From the NCBI GenBank assembly GCA_024233305.1, contig JACKPV010000028.1, positions 62,001 through 126,000 on the forward strand: a DNA stretch of 64,000 nt. Reading direction: 5' to 3'. The translations under genes were made by a program, and so were the position numbers. The notes beneath the pieces were generated by a model. The model searched no databases, was not told the origin of the DNA, and saw only the letters and a program-made list of their open reading frames with translations. How positions within the stretch are numbered: position 1 is the stretch's first letter; each line of letters starts with the position of its first letter. The stretch comes from Verrucomicrobiales bacterium (lineage in GTDB: Bacteria; Verrucomicrobiota; Verrucomicrobiia; Limisphaerales; J093). Below are positions 16,727-26,176 of this stretch, in pieces.

Positions 16727-17866
16727 TCAGTCAAGCGTGCGTCGGTAGCGACGGATGCCAATGCCGAGCAGGAGGAACGTGAACAGGGCGATCGGCCAGG
16801 CATGATGCCAGACCTCGAGAAAGCCGTTTCCCTTCAGGAGAATCCCCCGAACCAGGCGCAGGAAATGCGTCAGCGGCAGGACCTCGCCGAGGCCCTGTGC
16901 CCAACCCGGCATTCCCCGGAACGGGAACATGAAACCCGACAGCAGGATCGAGGGAAGGAAGAAGAAGAAGGACATCTGCATCGCCTGCAGCTGGTTGCGG
17001 GCCAGGGTCGAGAAGGTGATGCCAACCGCGAGGTTCGCCGCAATGAAGAGCAGCATGAAGGCGAGCAGGAGCGGGAGACTGCCGCGCATCGGTACCCGGA
17101 ACAGGAACCGCGCCGCCAGCAGGATCAGCAGGGTCTGGAGGTAGCCCACCATGATGTACGGCACCAGCTTCCCGATCATCACCTCGCCCGGCCGCACCGG
17201 CGTCGCAAGCAGGTTCTCCATCGTGCCCCGCTCCCGTTCCCGCGTGATGGCCAGGGCCGTGATGATCACCATCGTCATGGTCAACACCACCCCCATCAGT
17301 CCGGGAACGATGTTGTACTGGGTGATGCCCTCGGGGTTGTAGTGCCGGTGGATTTGCAGCTTCACCGGCCCGACGTGCGCGCGCAACGGATACAGCGGCC
17401 CCTTCAGATCGCGATCCAGTGCGCGGTCGGCCAGCTGGTTCACGGCGGCGATCGCGTTGCCCGTCGCCGCCGGATCGGTGGCGTCCGCCTGCAACAAAAG
17501 AGCGGGCCGTTCACCGCGCAAAACCCGGCGCGTGAAGTCCACCGGGATGTGCACCACGAACTGCACTTCACCCAACCGCAGCAACCGCTCGACCTCGGCC
17601 TCCGAAGCCGCTTCCCGCCGGACATCGAAATAGTCGCTGTTCCGCAGTCCCACGGTCAGCGTCCGGCCGAACGTCCCCGGATCGGCGCAAAAAACGGCGG
17701 TTGGCAGGTGCTTCGGATCCGCGTTGATGGCGTATCCGAACAACGTCAACTGGAGGAGCGGAATGCCCACCATCATGCCGAAGGTGAGCCGGTCGCGGCG
17801 CATCTGGATGAACTCCTTCGCGACGATGGCCCAAAACCGGCGGAAGCGGAACCGGTACCGGCTCAT
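16727..17866 (-). CDS. ABC-2 type transporter permease (YhhJ-like)
   Basis: 379 residues from the ATG at 17866. It is the membrane half of an efflux or secretion ABC system. There is one N-terminal membrane segment (LTFGMMVGIPLLQLTLFGYA), a large periplasmic domain to about residue 175, then five hydrophobic segments. Typical ABC-2 motifs are seen (ITRERERGTMENLLATPVRP near 200, LSGFMFPFRGMPGW near 300). The start codon overlaps the stop of the ATPase gene by 4 bases, so translation is coupled. Gene order HlyD-ATPase-permease matches the YhiI-RbbA-YhhJ type of exporter. The substrate is unknown; such systems handle drugs, lipids or other small molecules. Confidence 0.87.
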   Translation of the reverse strand: MSRYRFRFRRFWAIVAKEFIQMRRDRLTFGMMVGIPLLQLTLFGYAINADPKHLPTAVFCADPGTFGRTLTVGLRNSDYFDVRREAASEAEVERLLRLGEVQFVVHIPVDFTRRVLRGERPALLLQADATDPAATGNAIAAVNQLADRALDRDLKGPLYPLRAHVGPVKLQIHRHYNPEGITQYNIVPGLMGVVLTMTMVIITALAITRERERGTMENLLATPVRPGEVMIGKLVPYIMVGYLQTLLILLAARFLFRVPMRGSLPLLLAFMLLFIAANLAVGITFSTLARNQLQAMQMSFFFFLPSILLSGFMFPFRGMPGWAQGLGEVLPLTHFLRLVRGILLKGNGFLEVWHHAWPIALFTFLLLGIGIRRYRRTLD

Positions 17867-18789
17867 GGGAAATTGTCCTCCGAGGCCGACATCAGCCGGA
17901 TGAACACATCCTCCAATCCCGATTCGACCCGTTCGCACCGGTAACCGCGTCCGGCCAGCGGTTCGACCGCGCGCGCCAGCGCCGCCGGGTTGCTCCCGCT
18001 GACGTGCAGGGTGTTGCCGAAAGGCACCACCTGTTCCACGCCGTCCCGTCGCCGCAGGGTCTGGGCCAGCCCGAACAAGTCCGGCCCCGCGATCGCCCAG
18101 GTCGCCAACCCGGCGCCGCCCACCACTTCCTCCACCGTGCCGTGCGCCAACAACCGGCCGTAGGCGAGGTAGGCCAGCCGATGGCAACGCTCGGCCTCGT
18201 CCATGTAGTGCGTGGTGATCAGCACCGTCATGCCCCGGGCCGCCAGCTCGTGGAGTTCCTCCCAGAAATCCCGCCGGGCCTTCGGGTCCACGCCGGCGGT
18301 TGGTTCATCGAGCAGCAGGAGTTCAGGCCGGTGAATAAGACAGGCCGCCAACGCCAGGCGCTGCTTCCATCCGCCCGAAAGCTCACCCGCCAGTTGGCGG
18401 CGACGGTTCTCCAGCCCCAGCCGGACGAGGCTTTCCCGCACCGCCCGCGCGCGCCCGGGTACTTCGAAGATCCGGGCAATGAAATCCAGGTTTTCCTCGA
18501 TCGAGAGGTCTTCGTAGAAGCTGAAGCGCTGGGTCATGTAACCGACCTTGCGCTTGATCTCGTCCGACTGTCGCCGCACGTCGAACCCCAGACACGTCCC
18601 CTCCCCTGCATCCGGTCGCAACAACCCGCAGAGCAGGCGCAGGAAGGTCGTCTTGCCGCTGCCGTTCGGGCCCAGGAACCCGTAGATTTCCCCCCGCCTC
18701 ACCCGCATCGCGATTGAATCCACGACCACGTGCCCGGCGAAGGACTTGGTCATGCCGCGCACATCGATGGCCAGGGAAGCGTCGTTCAT
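17863..18789 (-). CDS. ABC transporter ATP-binding protein
   Basis: 308 residues. It powers the neighbouring permease. Walker A is GPNGSGKTT (residues 40-48), the signature is LSGGW (137-141), Walker B is LLLLDEP (157-163) and the H-loop is ITTHYMDEAE near 190. About 85 residues after the nucleotide-binding domain end in the GLEDVFIRLM box common to ABC-2 exporter ATPases. Only a single ATP-binding domain is present, unlike RbbA, which has two. It overlaps both neighbours by 4 bases, making a tightly coupled three-gene operon. Confidence 0.92.
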   Translation of the reverse strand: MNDASLAIDVRGMTKSFAGHVVVDSIAMRVRRGEIYGFLGPNGSGKTTFLRLLCGLLRPDAGEGTCLGFDVRRQSDEIKRKVGYMTQRFSFYEDLSIEENLDFIARIFEVPGRARAVRESLVRLGLENRRRQLAGELSGGWKQRLALAACLIHRPELLLLDEPTAGVDPKARRDFWEELHELAARGMTVLITTHYMDEAERCHRLAYLAYGRLLAHGTVEEVVGGAGLATWAIAGPDLFGLAQTLRRRDGVEQVVPFGNTLHVSGSNPAALARAVEPLAGRGYRCERVESGLEDVFIRLMSASEDNFP

Positions 18790-19754
18790 GGTTCCGCAGC
18801 TGCCAATCGCACATCCACCGGCTGACCGGGACGCAACGCGGCGTGGTCGCCGGGCTCGAAGCGCGCCTCGACCAGATGGATCAACTTGGCGCGCGTTTCC
18901 TGGCTGTAGATCACCGGCGGCGTGAACTCGGCCTCGGTGGACACGTAACTGATCCGCGCCGGGAAGGCCCGGGGCGCGCCATCGAAGCGGACGAGCACCT
19001 GCCCTCCCGGACGCGCCTGCGCCAGGTCGGCCTGGGGCACGAAGAACCGGACCTTGAGGTTGCCGGGCGGGAACAGCACCGCCACCGGACTGCCGGGCGC
19101 CACCCATTCGCCCGGGCGATACAACGTGTCATGAACAACCGCCTCCGCCGACGCCGCCTGACGCTTCTGATCGAGACGCCATTGCGCGCCGGAGAGCACG
19201 GCCCGGCTGGCGGCAACATCGGCCTCCGCAGCCTGGACCGCATCCTCGCGGGCGCCGAGCCGGGCGGTGATCAACTCCGCCGCGAGTTCGTCCACCAGCG
19301 CCTGTTGCTGATCGTGCGCCGCCCGCAGCCGGTCCAAATCGTCGACAGCGATCACCGCCGTCCGGGACAACTCCTCGCCGCGCCGCAACTCGATCCCGCC
19401 GAGTTGCTCGGCCGCGTGGGCCTGTTCAAGGCGGGCCTTCAGGGCGTCCATTTCCGACGGCCGAAGCCCCTTCCGCAGATCATCGAGACGGGCGTCCGCC
19501 TGCGCCACCCGGTTGCTGGCCTCGAGCACGGCCGAGCGTTCCGGTTCAGGGTCGAGTTCGAAGAGGACGCGCCCCGCCACGACCCGTTCTCCGCGGTCGA
19601 CGCGCAAAGACTGCAAGATCCCGCCGACCGGGGAGGCAACGTAGACGAATTCGGCCTCGAGATATCCCTGATACCCTCCCGTTCCGTGGCTCGGACGACA
19701 CCCGCCAACCAGCAACAGAACGCTGACGCCCGCGGGGAGGAACCAGGAGACCAT
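18786..19754 (-). CDS. HlyD-family periplasmic adaptor lipoprotein
   Basis: 322 residues from the ATG at 19754. The N-terminus SWFLPAGVSVLLLVGGC ends in a lipobox (LVGGC), so it is probably lipid-anchored. A split biotinyl-lipoyl domain (YVASPVGGILQSLRVDRGERV near 35-55, and again around 200) flanks a long alpha-hairpin rich in A, L, E and R (near 70-190), followed by a beta-barrel domain. This is the adaptor of a tripartite or ABC-coupled exporter. It is the first gene of the operon. An upstream in-frame GTG would extend it by about 44 residues, but those lack a signal-peptide pattern. No outer-membrane TolC-type gene is adjacent. Confidence 0.87.
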   Translation of the reverse strand: MVSWFLPAGVSVLLLVGGCRPSHGTGGYQGYLEAEFVYVASPVGGILQSLRVDRGERVVAGRVLFELDPEPERSAVLEASNRVAQADARLDDLRKGLRPSEMDALKARLEQAHAAEQLGGIELRRGEELSRTAVIAVDDLDRLRAAHDQQQALVDELAAELITARLGAREDAVQAAEADVAASRAVLSGAQWRLDQKRQAASAEAVVHDTLYRPGEWVAPGSPVAVLFPPGNLKVRFFVPQADLAQARPGGQVLVRFDGAPRAFPARISYVSTEAEFTPPVIYSQETRAKLIHLVEARFEPGDHAALRPGQPVDVRLAAAEP

Positions 19755-19927
19755 GGCGATGTTGGCGCGCACGACACCCGGTTCTACATCAACCCGCCCC
19801 GCAAAGCCAGCCGCGATCCCAGGCGGTCTCCGCTCCGGCCCCGCACCGGTTGTCCGCCGCGCCGCCCGGCCCTGGGCCGTCACCAACTCGCACCCGCCAA
19901 CGATCCGCAGCGATCAACTCGCGGAAG

Positions 19928-21364
19928 TCAGGCAAGCCACGACTGATGGTCGGCGCCGAGACCGGCGAGGTTCACGCGGACACCCCCGAGCATATCGGCT
20001 TCGAATTCGTCGACCGCCGTCCACCAGGTGTGGCCCGCGGGATCTTCCGTCAGGCGTTTCAAGAAGATGCACCCCGCGGTTCCTCCCAGCTGCCAGGCTG
20101 CCAGCGGCGTCGAGATTCCCCAACGCTGCGAAACCGCGTTACGCCGGGCGTCCCAGGCGTTCAGGCGCGTCGCGAAATCCGTCGAAACCTCCAGGTTGCG
20201 GAGATGCGCCAGAAAGTGGTTGTGCGCTTCAAGGTCCGCCAGGACCGCCGGATCCGCCGGCTGGCCGAGCAGCGGCAGCAATGCCCCGACGCTCGCGGGC
20301 CGCTGGCTTCGCAACGCGGTGGCCCGCGCGATGGGGCCGGCGAGCCAGGCCAGCGGTTCGGGCAGCTGTTCCATGACGAAGGTCGTGCCGGTGCTCAGCA
20401 GGATCTGCTCGTGCTCCGCCTCGGGCAGGTCCTCCCAGCCCGGCACCCGCGCCGCCACGTAGGCCTTCAGCAGGTGCCACAGTTCGGCGAACAACAACCG
20501 CCGCTCCTGGAGTTGCGTCTGCAGCAGCGGCAGCTCCGGGCGCAAATGCGGAAAGGCCTTCCACACATCGGCGATCTGCGTGTCCCGGAACCGGTACAAC
20601 GCCGGAGTGGCAAGCATCTCCTCCGCCGTGGCGGGATCGATCAACAGACGCGATTGTCCGGTCGCCAACTCGAACAGCGCCACGCCGGCCGAGAAGACAT
20701 CGCCGGTCACCGAGGGCGCCACCTGGGCCTGCAAGTTCGACGCGTCGATCACCACCTCGGCGTGATCGGGGGTCGCGGCGTACACAAACGAAGCGGGATC
20801 GTTCCGGTGGCGCGGCGTGAAGAACGCTCCCAGGTCCACGAACCGCACCGAGCCGTCGGGCAATCGGACCACGTTGTCCGGTTTGAAATCGATCACCACA
20901 AAACCGTGCTGGTGGAAGCGATCCAGGATGGCGAGCGTGTCCCGGACCACCCGCGACAGCCCGTGGAGTTGCCGCGGACCGTACCCCTCCGCGGCGGTCT
21001 CCCCGGCCCAAGCCCGCAGGTTCGAGCCCGGAAGGTACTCCATCGCAATGAACGCGAATTTGCGGTCGTAGTCGATCTGCGCCCCGAAGTACCGCGGCAC
21101 GAAAACCCGCAGCGCTTCGATGGCTTCAATCTCCTCGAACGTGGCCAACTCCGCCTGGAAGTTCGCATACGGGCCGTAGCTCACCTCGTCATCCCGTCCG
21201 CATTCGAGATCGAAGACTTTCACAGCCACGCCCGTGTGGTCGGTCCGATAGAGGCACGTTTCGGGATTGCGGGCAACCTCCTGGACCAGGGTGACGTGCC
21301 CCAGACCGGTCAGGTCCACCACGCAGCCGGCGTGTTTTCCGGTCGATGGATCCTCCGCACGCAT
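19928..21364 (-). CDS. Serine/threonine kinase-like protein with atypical glycine loop
   Basis: 478 residues from the ATG at 21364, which has GGGAAGG six bases upstream; a TTG at 21388 overlapping the sulfatase stop is an alternative. The kinase core reads VAVKVFD with the ATP-anchoring K49, an HRD-equivalent HGFVVIDFKPDNV with D159 and N164, and a DFG-equivalent FVDLG with D177. The canonical GxGxxG loop is not visible; the region reads LVQEVARNPETCLYR. Catalytic residues are otherwise kept, so it may be active. About 190 residues after the kinase domain match nothing I recognise. It has no membrane segment or sensor domain. It starts 20 bases after the sulfatase and on the same strand, so the two are probably co-transcribed, which is an unusual pairing. 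Confidence 0.72.
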   Translation of the reverse strand: MRAEDPSTGKHAGCVVDLTGLGHVTLVQEVARNPETCLYRTDHTGVAVKVFDLECGRDDEVSYGPYANFQAELATFEEIEAIEALRVFVPRYFGAQIDYDRKFAFIAMEYLPGSNLRAWAGETAAEGYGPRQLHGLSRVVRDTLAILDRFHQHGFVVIDFKPDNVVRLPDGSVRFVDLGAFFTPRHRNDPASFVYAATPDHAEVVIDASNLQAQVAPSVTGDVFSAGVALFELATGQSRLLIDPATAEEMLATPALYRFRDTQIADVWKAFPHLRPELPLLQTQLQERRLLFAELWHLLKAYVAARVPGWEDLPEAEHEQILLSTGTTFVMEQLPEPLAWLAGPIARATALRSQRPASVGALLPLLGQPADPAVLADLEAHNHFLAHLRNLEVSTDFATRLNAWDARRNAVSQRWGISTPLAAWQLGGTAGCIFLKRLTEDPAGHTWWTAVDEFEADMLGGVRVNLAGLGADHQSWLA

Positions 21365-21384
21365 GGCCAGCCTTCCCGCCGCGT

Positions 21385-22776
21385 TCAACGGAGCGCAGGA
21401 TGCGGGGTCGGCACCCCCGGCAAGCGCGCGCCCGTCTCGCGGTCAAAACCGTCCGGTGTCAGTGGCTCCGGAACCTCGTCCGCCGTCTCCCGTCGCCATT
21501 CTTCCAGGGCCTCGCGCATCCGCCGAAGCACGCCCTGATGCCGGGAATCGAGGGCGAGATTCCTGAGGGAATGCGGATCGGTCTCCGTGTCGTACAGCTC
21601 CTCCGCGGGACGCGGCGCCGTGAAGCAAAGCAGGTGTTGGTCCGCCGCCGTGCCCGCATCGCGGAGTCGCTTCAGGGCGGCAAATGACGGCGAACGCACC
21701 GCATCCGCTGGCGGGGTCGCGGGAAGGTCCGGGCGCGAGTTGCGGATGTAGGTGAAGCGCTCCGAACGCACCGCCCGCTCGCAGGCGGCGTAGTCGTGCC
21801 AGTTGTGCTCGGCGAAGGCATACCGCCTTCCCGGGGCATCCGGATCGTGCAGCACCGCCGCGAAGCTCGCGCCCTGCAAGGTCGGCCCCGGTTTCAGCCC
21901 GGCGAGTTCCAGCACGGTCGGACCGATGTCCACCGCACTGACCAGGCTTTGCGTCACGGTCCCCGCCTTGACGGCCGCGGGCCAGCGCACCAGGAACGGC
22001 GTGCGAATCCCGTCATCGTAGAGGGTGGTCTTGCAGCGCGGAAACGGACGCCCGTTGTCGCTCAGAAACAGGACCAGCGTTTGCTCCGCCACCCCCTGCG
22101 CTTCGAGCTCGGCCAGCACCCGGCCGACGTGGTCGTCCAGCCGCGCGATCTCGTCGTAATACAACGCCAGATCGCGACGGACGTCCGCCGTGTCGGGCAG
22201 GAACGGCGGCACCCGGACATCCTCGCCCGAGTGCGGCGGGGAGAGGATGCCCGGGCGGTAGTCGCGGTGCGGATCTACTGCGGCCAGCCAGAGGAAGAAG
22301 GCCCGGTCCGGCGGGCGGTCCCGCAAGGTCGTCACCCAATCCTCGCAACCACTCGGCCCACCCCCGACCTTCACGCGGTCGAATTGCCCCTTCGCCGCCT
22401 CGCCCAGATGCCACTTGCCCGCGCTGGCCGTATAATACCCCGCCCCGCGAAGCGCCGTGGTGAACAACACCCGGTCCGCCGGCAACGGTAGATGCAGTTC
22501 GGCGGCGCCCGTCGAGTGCGGATAACGTCCCGTCAGGATGCTGCACCGGCTGGGACTGCACGAGCTGGTCGTCAGGAACGCGCGATCGAAGCGCATCCCC
22601 GCCGTCGCCAGCGCGTCGATGTGAGGCGTCCTCAGGTTGGGATGACCGTATGCGCCGCAATCGTCCCACGCCATGTCGTCGGCGATCATCACGATGAAGT
22701 TCGGCGGCCGGGCGGGCGCGGAAAGCAGGGCCGGAAGCCCCGTGAGGAACAGGAGGAGAAGGCAGAGCGTTCTCAT
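21385..22776 (-). CDS. Sulfatase (formylglycine-dependent, exported)
   Basis: 463 residues from the ATG at 22776. The signal peptide is MRTLCLLLLFLTGLPALLSA. The metal site starts with FIVMIADDMAWDDCG (D33, D34), and the sulfatase signature C73-S-P-S-R77 provides the cysteine that is converted to formylglycine. GKWHLG near 125 and DNGRPFPRCKTTLYDDGIRTPF near 290 complete the active-site motifs. It should hydrolyse a sulfate ester, probably on a polysaccharide, in the periplasm or outside the cell. The layout resembles the S1_8-like heparan/N-sulfatase families, but the substrate cannot be assigned. Formylglycine formation needs a maturase that is not in this window. Divergent from the ThuA gene. 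Confidence 0.9.
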   Translation of the reverse strand: MRTLCLLLLFLTGLPALLSAPARPPNFIVMIADDMAWDDCGAYGHPNLRTPHIDALATAGMRFDRAFLTTSSCSPSRCSILTGRYPHSTGAAELHLPLPADRVLFTTALRGAGYYTASAGKWHLGEAAKGQFDRVKVGGGPSGCEDWVTTLRDRPPDRAFFLWLAAVDPHRDYRPGILSPPHSGEDVRVPPFLPDTADVRRDLALYYDEIARLDDHVGRVLAELEAQGVAEQTLVLFLSDNGRPFPRCKTTLYDDGIRTPFLVRWPAAVKAGTVTQSLVSAVDIGPTVLELAGLKPGPTLQGASFAAVLHDPDAPGRRYAFAEHNWHDYAACERAVRSERFTYIRNSRPDLPATPPADAVRSPSFAALKRLRDAGTAADQHLLCFTAPRPAEELYDTETDPHSLRNLALDSRHQGVLRRMREALEEWRRETADEVPEPLTPDGFDRETGARLPGVPTPHPALR

Positions 22777-23020
22777 GGCGGGTGTTGGATTGCAGGAACA
22801 GCATGCGGCAATCCCCCGGCGCAACGCAAGCCGCCGCGACACCTGCGCCCCACCCAGCGGCATCGATTCAATATCAACCCACCGCAGAACGCCGGACAGC
22901 GCGCCAAGTCCGGAGACATCCGCCGCCCGGCAACCCGAACGCGAGCCCTTCCGCCGGACCCGACGGCGCCCCCGATCCCACCGGCACGGGAATCGGTTGC
23001 CCAAAGCCCGACCCCGCTTC

Positions 23021-23794
23021 ATGATCACTTCCATGATCCGAAGCATCCCGCTGTTGCTGGCCGCCTGGCTGGCCCTCCCCGGCGCCAGCGCCGCCGACGT
23101 TCTCATCGTGGCCGACGAGTTCCCCGCGATGGAATATGTGGCCGCCCAACTCGAACGCCAGGAGGGGCTCACTTCCAAGATCGTCTCGCAGGATCAAATG
23201 CCCGCCGCGCTGGCCGGGTTCCGCGCGCTCATCGTCTACATCCACCGCGAACTCAAACCCGGCCCCGAACACGCGATGATCGACTACACCCGGAACGGCG
23301 GGCGCCTGGTCGCCCTGCACCATTCGATCAGCTCCGGGAAGCGCAAGAACGCCGACTGGTTCCCCTTCCTCGGAATTGAGCTGCCCCTCGGCGACGTCGA
23401 CCAGGGCGGTTACAAATGGATCGAGCCGGTGACCCTCCACGTCGTGAACCTGGCGCCGGAGCACTTCATCACAACGCACCAGGTGGACTACCCGGAACGC
23501 ATCGCCAGCACGCCTTCCGAGGCCCCCGGTGGGTACCGCTACCGACCCGGCTTCACGCTGCCCGCGTCCGAGGTCTACCTGAACCACCGGCCCACCGAAC
23601 CACGCACGCTCCTGCTCGGCTTCAAATACTCGGATGCAAAAACCGGCCGCGTCTGGATGCAGGATCGCGCCGGCTGGCTGAAACCGGCCGGCAAGGGGTT
23701 GATCGTCTATTTCCTGCCCGGGCACAGCCTCCTCGACTTCGAGAATGCGGCCTACACCCGCATGATCATCAACGCGGTGATCTACCAGCCGTAG
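23021..23794 (+). CDS. ThuA-like exported protein
   Basis: 257 residues from the ATG at 23021; the ATG at 23033 (MIRSIPLLLAAWLALPG) is an equally good signal-peptide start. The body is a class-I glutamine-amidotransferase-like fold of the ThuA type: DVLIVADEFPAMEYVAAQLE near 25, IVYIHRELKPGPEHAMIDY near 80, then GGRLVALHHSIS, where a catalytic cysteine would be expected but a histidine pair stands instead. ThuA is linked to disaccharide (trehalose) utilisation in rhizobia, and ThuA domains are abundant in Verrucomicrobiota sugar-catabolism loci. It is divergent from the sulfatase. No precise reaction can be assigned. Confidence 0.82.
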   Translation: MITSMIRSIPLLLAAWLALPGASAADVLIVADEFPAMEYVAAQLERQEGLTSKIVSQDQMPAALAGFRALIVYIHRELKPGPEHAMIDYTRNGGRLVALHHSISSGKRKNADWFPFLGIELPLGDVDQGGYKWIEPVTLHVVNLAPEHFITTHQVDYPERIASTPSEAPGGYRYRPGFTLPASEVYLNHRPTEPRTLLLGFKYSDAKTGRVWMQDRAGWLKPAGKGLIVYFLPGHSLLDFENAAYTRMIINAVIYQP

Positions 23795-23819
23795 ACCCCG
23801 CCCCGCCCATCGTACGGAG

Positions 23820-25106
23820 TCACTCACCGCGGGTCAGACAATACAGGTTCGCGCGCCCCCGCAGCAGCAGATCGTCGCCCACGGCAACGGGCGAAGCGTC
23901 GAAGCCGTCGTCCAACCGGTTGCGAGCCAGGACCTCGACTGACGTCCCGTGCTTCAAGACGGCGGTGACCCCGTTGCGTCCGACGAGATACACCCGGCCC
24001 GCCGCGGCAATGGGCGAGGCATAAACGCCCAGGACGTCCTCGATGCGGGCCGCGCTCACGTGCGGTTCGCCATCGGCGGCGCGGAAGATCGACAGCGTGG
24101 CGTTGTTCCCGGACAGGAAGTAGAGCAGGCCCTCGTGGAGCAGTGGCGAAGGCACATAGGGAGTATTGCGGTTGTGTTGCCACACGAGCGAGCCGCTGTT
24201 CGCGACCTCTCCCGAACCACCCAACCGGATCGCCTGCAAGGCGCTTCCACGAAAGCCGCTGGTGACAAACACGACCCCGTCCGCGCCCACGGCGCTCGGG
24301 ATGGCGTTCGCTGTCTGGCCGCCGCATTCCCACAACGGTCTGCCGGACGCGAGATCGTAGCTGCGCACGCGGTTGGTGCCGTTCACGATCACTTCCTTGC
24401 GGCCGCCGTGTTCGACAATCAACGGCGTGCACCAGCCAGTCGGTTCGTCCCGTGCCTGCCGCCAGAGTTCCCTCCCCGTCCGACGATCCAGCGCCACGAT
24501 GAAGTCCTCCGCCTCGTGGTCCCAGAGGATCACCACGGTGTCGCCATCGAGCGCGGGCGAACTGCCTTCCCCAAAGCTGTTTCGCGTCTGCATGTCCCCG
24601 AGGTCCACCTCCCACTTCACCTGCCCGTCCAAATCGAGTCCGTACGTGCCATAGGATCCGAAATGCGCGATCAGCAGGTCGCCGTCCGTGACCGGTGAGG
24701 CCGACGCATATCCGTGATCCCGATGGTGCCCGGCGTGCGGCGCCTGTTCCCGGACCACCCGCCGCCACAACTCCCGACCGTCCGCCCGGGCATAAGCCAA
24801 CACCGTGGACTGCTGGCGGTCCGCGCCGGCGGTCGGGATGGCGGCCAGGATGAAAACACGGTCGCCCCACACAATCGGCGTTGAGGTGCCCCGCCCGGGC
24901 AGCGCCACCTTCCAGCGGACGTTGCTGTTTTCGCTCCACTCGACCGGTGGGTTGGCCCCGTGGGCGACGCCATCGAAATGCACCCCGCGCCACGCCGGCC
25001 AGTTGCCGGCGGCGCGGACGGCCGCACTTGAGGAGACTGGAAGCAGCAGGAGCGACGCCAGCACCGCCGCGGGCGTTGCCCGGCCGAGAGTAGAATTCAG
25101 GCTCAT
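23820..25106 (-). CDS. PQQ-like beta-propeller repeat protein, exported
   Basis: 428 residues. Signal peptide PAAVLASLLLLPVSSSAAVRA, then WPAWRGVHFDGVA, which opens the blade architecture of PQQ-binding-like outer-membrane proteins common in PVC bacteria. Repeated W-motif blades are visible (DGRELWRRVVR, GRELWRQARDEP, SGRPLWECGG, SLVWQHNRNTPY). There is no PQQ dehydrogenase active-site calcium-ligand set or cytochrome motif, so it is more probably a binding or scaffold protein than a redox enzyme. It lies 84 bases downstream of the glycerophosphodiesterase on the same strand. Function uncertain. Confidence 0.83.
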   Translation of the reverse strand: MSLNSTLGRATPAAVLASLLLLPVSSSAAVRAAGNWPAWRGVHFDGVAHGANPPVEWSENSNVRWKVALPGRGTSTPIVWGDRVFILAAIPTAGADRQQSTVLAYARADGRELWRRVVREQAPHAGHHRDHGYASASPVTDGDLLIAHFGSYGTYGLDLDGQVKWEVDLGDMQTRNSFGEGSSPALDGDTVVILWDHEAEDFIVALDRRTGRELWRQARDEPTGWCTPLIVEHGGRKEVIVNGTNRVRSYDLASGRPLWECGGQTANAIPSAVGADGVVFVTSGFRGSALQAIRLGGSGEVANSGSLVWQHNRNTPYVPSPLLHEGLLYFLSGNNATLSIFRAADGEPHVSAARIEDVLGVYASPIAAAGRVYLVGRNGVTAVLKHGTSVEVLARNRLDDGFDASPVAVGDDLLLRGRANLYCLTRGE

Positions 25107-25190
25107 GGGCAGACAAAGTGGCCCGAATGAAGGGCAGGCGCAAGCGGCCGCTTCCCCCTCGACGGCGGCGACTCACCGCCAGGTCACGAC

Positions 25191-26054
25191 TCAGCGCAAG
25201 CCCTCGTGATCGAGCCATTGGACCAGGTCCGACGGACGGTCGGTCTGAAGACCGCCAATACCCAGAGCGACCGCCCGCGCCCACAAGTCCGGGCCCTCCC
25301 AAGGGCCCTGAATATCCGGCCAAACGCGCGCGCCGGCTTCGCTGACCGCGGCAACCAGGGGGGCCGTGTAATCCGTCACCGGTCCGTCGAGGACCGCGAG
25401 CGAACCAGCCGTGAGAAACGCCCGCGCGGAAGCCGGTTCGCGAGCCTCATCCGGCAGGCTCGTCATCAGAGGCAGCCCCGGCGCCACCTCCCGCCACCGC
25501 GGCAGGTTCGCGACGTCATCGTAGACCACGACGTTCCCCATCATCTCGTGACGACGCAGCGCAGCGACCACCGCGGTCCGCTCCCCTGCCTTGAAATCCA
25601 GGTAGAGGTGGATGCGCCCCTTCATCGCCGACAGTGCCTCGTCAAACGTGGGCACCCGGTCGGGAGCGAGTTCCGGGCGCGTTTCGTCCGTTACCCGCAA
25701 TCGGCGAATGGCGTCGAGATCCAGTTCCGCCACCCGCCCGGAACCGTCCGTCATCCGATCCACAGTCGCGTCATGCATGAGGACGAGATGCCCATCCCGC
25801 GTTTGACGCACGTCGACTTCCACGTAGTCGGCCCCCACCCGCGCCGCCGCCCGGATCGCGGTCAGGGTGTTTTCATGCGCGTGCTCGTGGTCGCCCCGGT
25901 GCGCGATGACCACAAAGCGATGCGTCGAGGAAGGCAACGTGGCGGCGCCAGGAATGGCCGTGCCGGCACCGTATCCGACAAGGAACAGCAACCAACAAAA
26001 AGCGCCCGCGGTGAAGCCCCGTTGCGCCGGACCGAATGCGAGGTGGTGAGGCAT
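25191..26054 (-). CDS. Glycerophosphodiester phosphodiesterase, exported
   Basis: 287 residues. It hydrolyses glycerophosphodiesters to glycerol-3-phosphate and an alcohol. The N-terminal hydrophobic segment (FCWLLFLVGYGAGTAIPGAA) is a signal peptide or anchor. GDPD catalytic motifs are present: AHRGDHEHAHEN with H52, R53 and E61, then YVEVDVRQTRDGHLVLMHD with E79, D81 and H94. The TIM-barrel end (GIGGLQTDRPSDLVQWL) resembles the family C-terminus. The sequence appears complete. It is first in a two-gene minus-strand unit with the propeller gene. Its promoter must lie in the REP-rich spacer upstream. Confidence 0.92.
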   Translation of the reverse strand: MPHHLAFGPAQRGFTAGAFCWLLFLVGYGAGTAIPGAATLPSSTHRFVVIAHRGDHEHAHENTLTAIRAAARVGADYVEVDVRQTRDGHLVLMHDATVDRMTDGSGRVAELDLDAIRRLRVTDETRPELAPDRVPTFDEALSAMKGRIHLYLDFKAGERTAVVAALRRHEMMGNVVVYDDVANLPRWREVAPGLPLMTSLPDEAREPASARAFLTAGSLAVLDGPVTDYTAPLVAAVSEAGARVWPDIQGPWEGPDLWARAVALGIGGLQTDRPSDLVQWLDHEGLR

Positions 26055-26176
26055 GTCCGTGTTTTGAATGCGCCCGCGACTCTACTCCCGGTTCGGCCAC
26101 GCACAAGCACCCGCTCCTCCGTTCGCCCCGCACCCGGGTCGGTCGTTCGGATGCCCCCCCGAGGGAACGCCTCTCA

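Noticed and set aside
21385..21388. TTG at 21388 as the kinase start
   Set aside because: The ATG at 21364 has a good ribosome site (GGGAAGG, six-base spacer) while the TTG has none.
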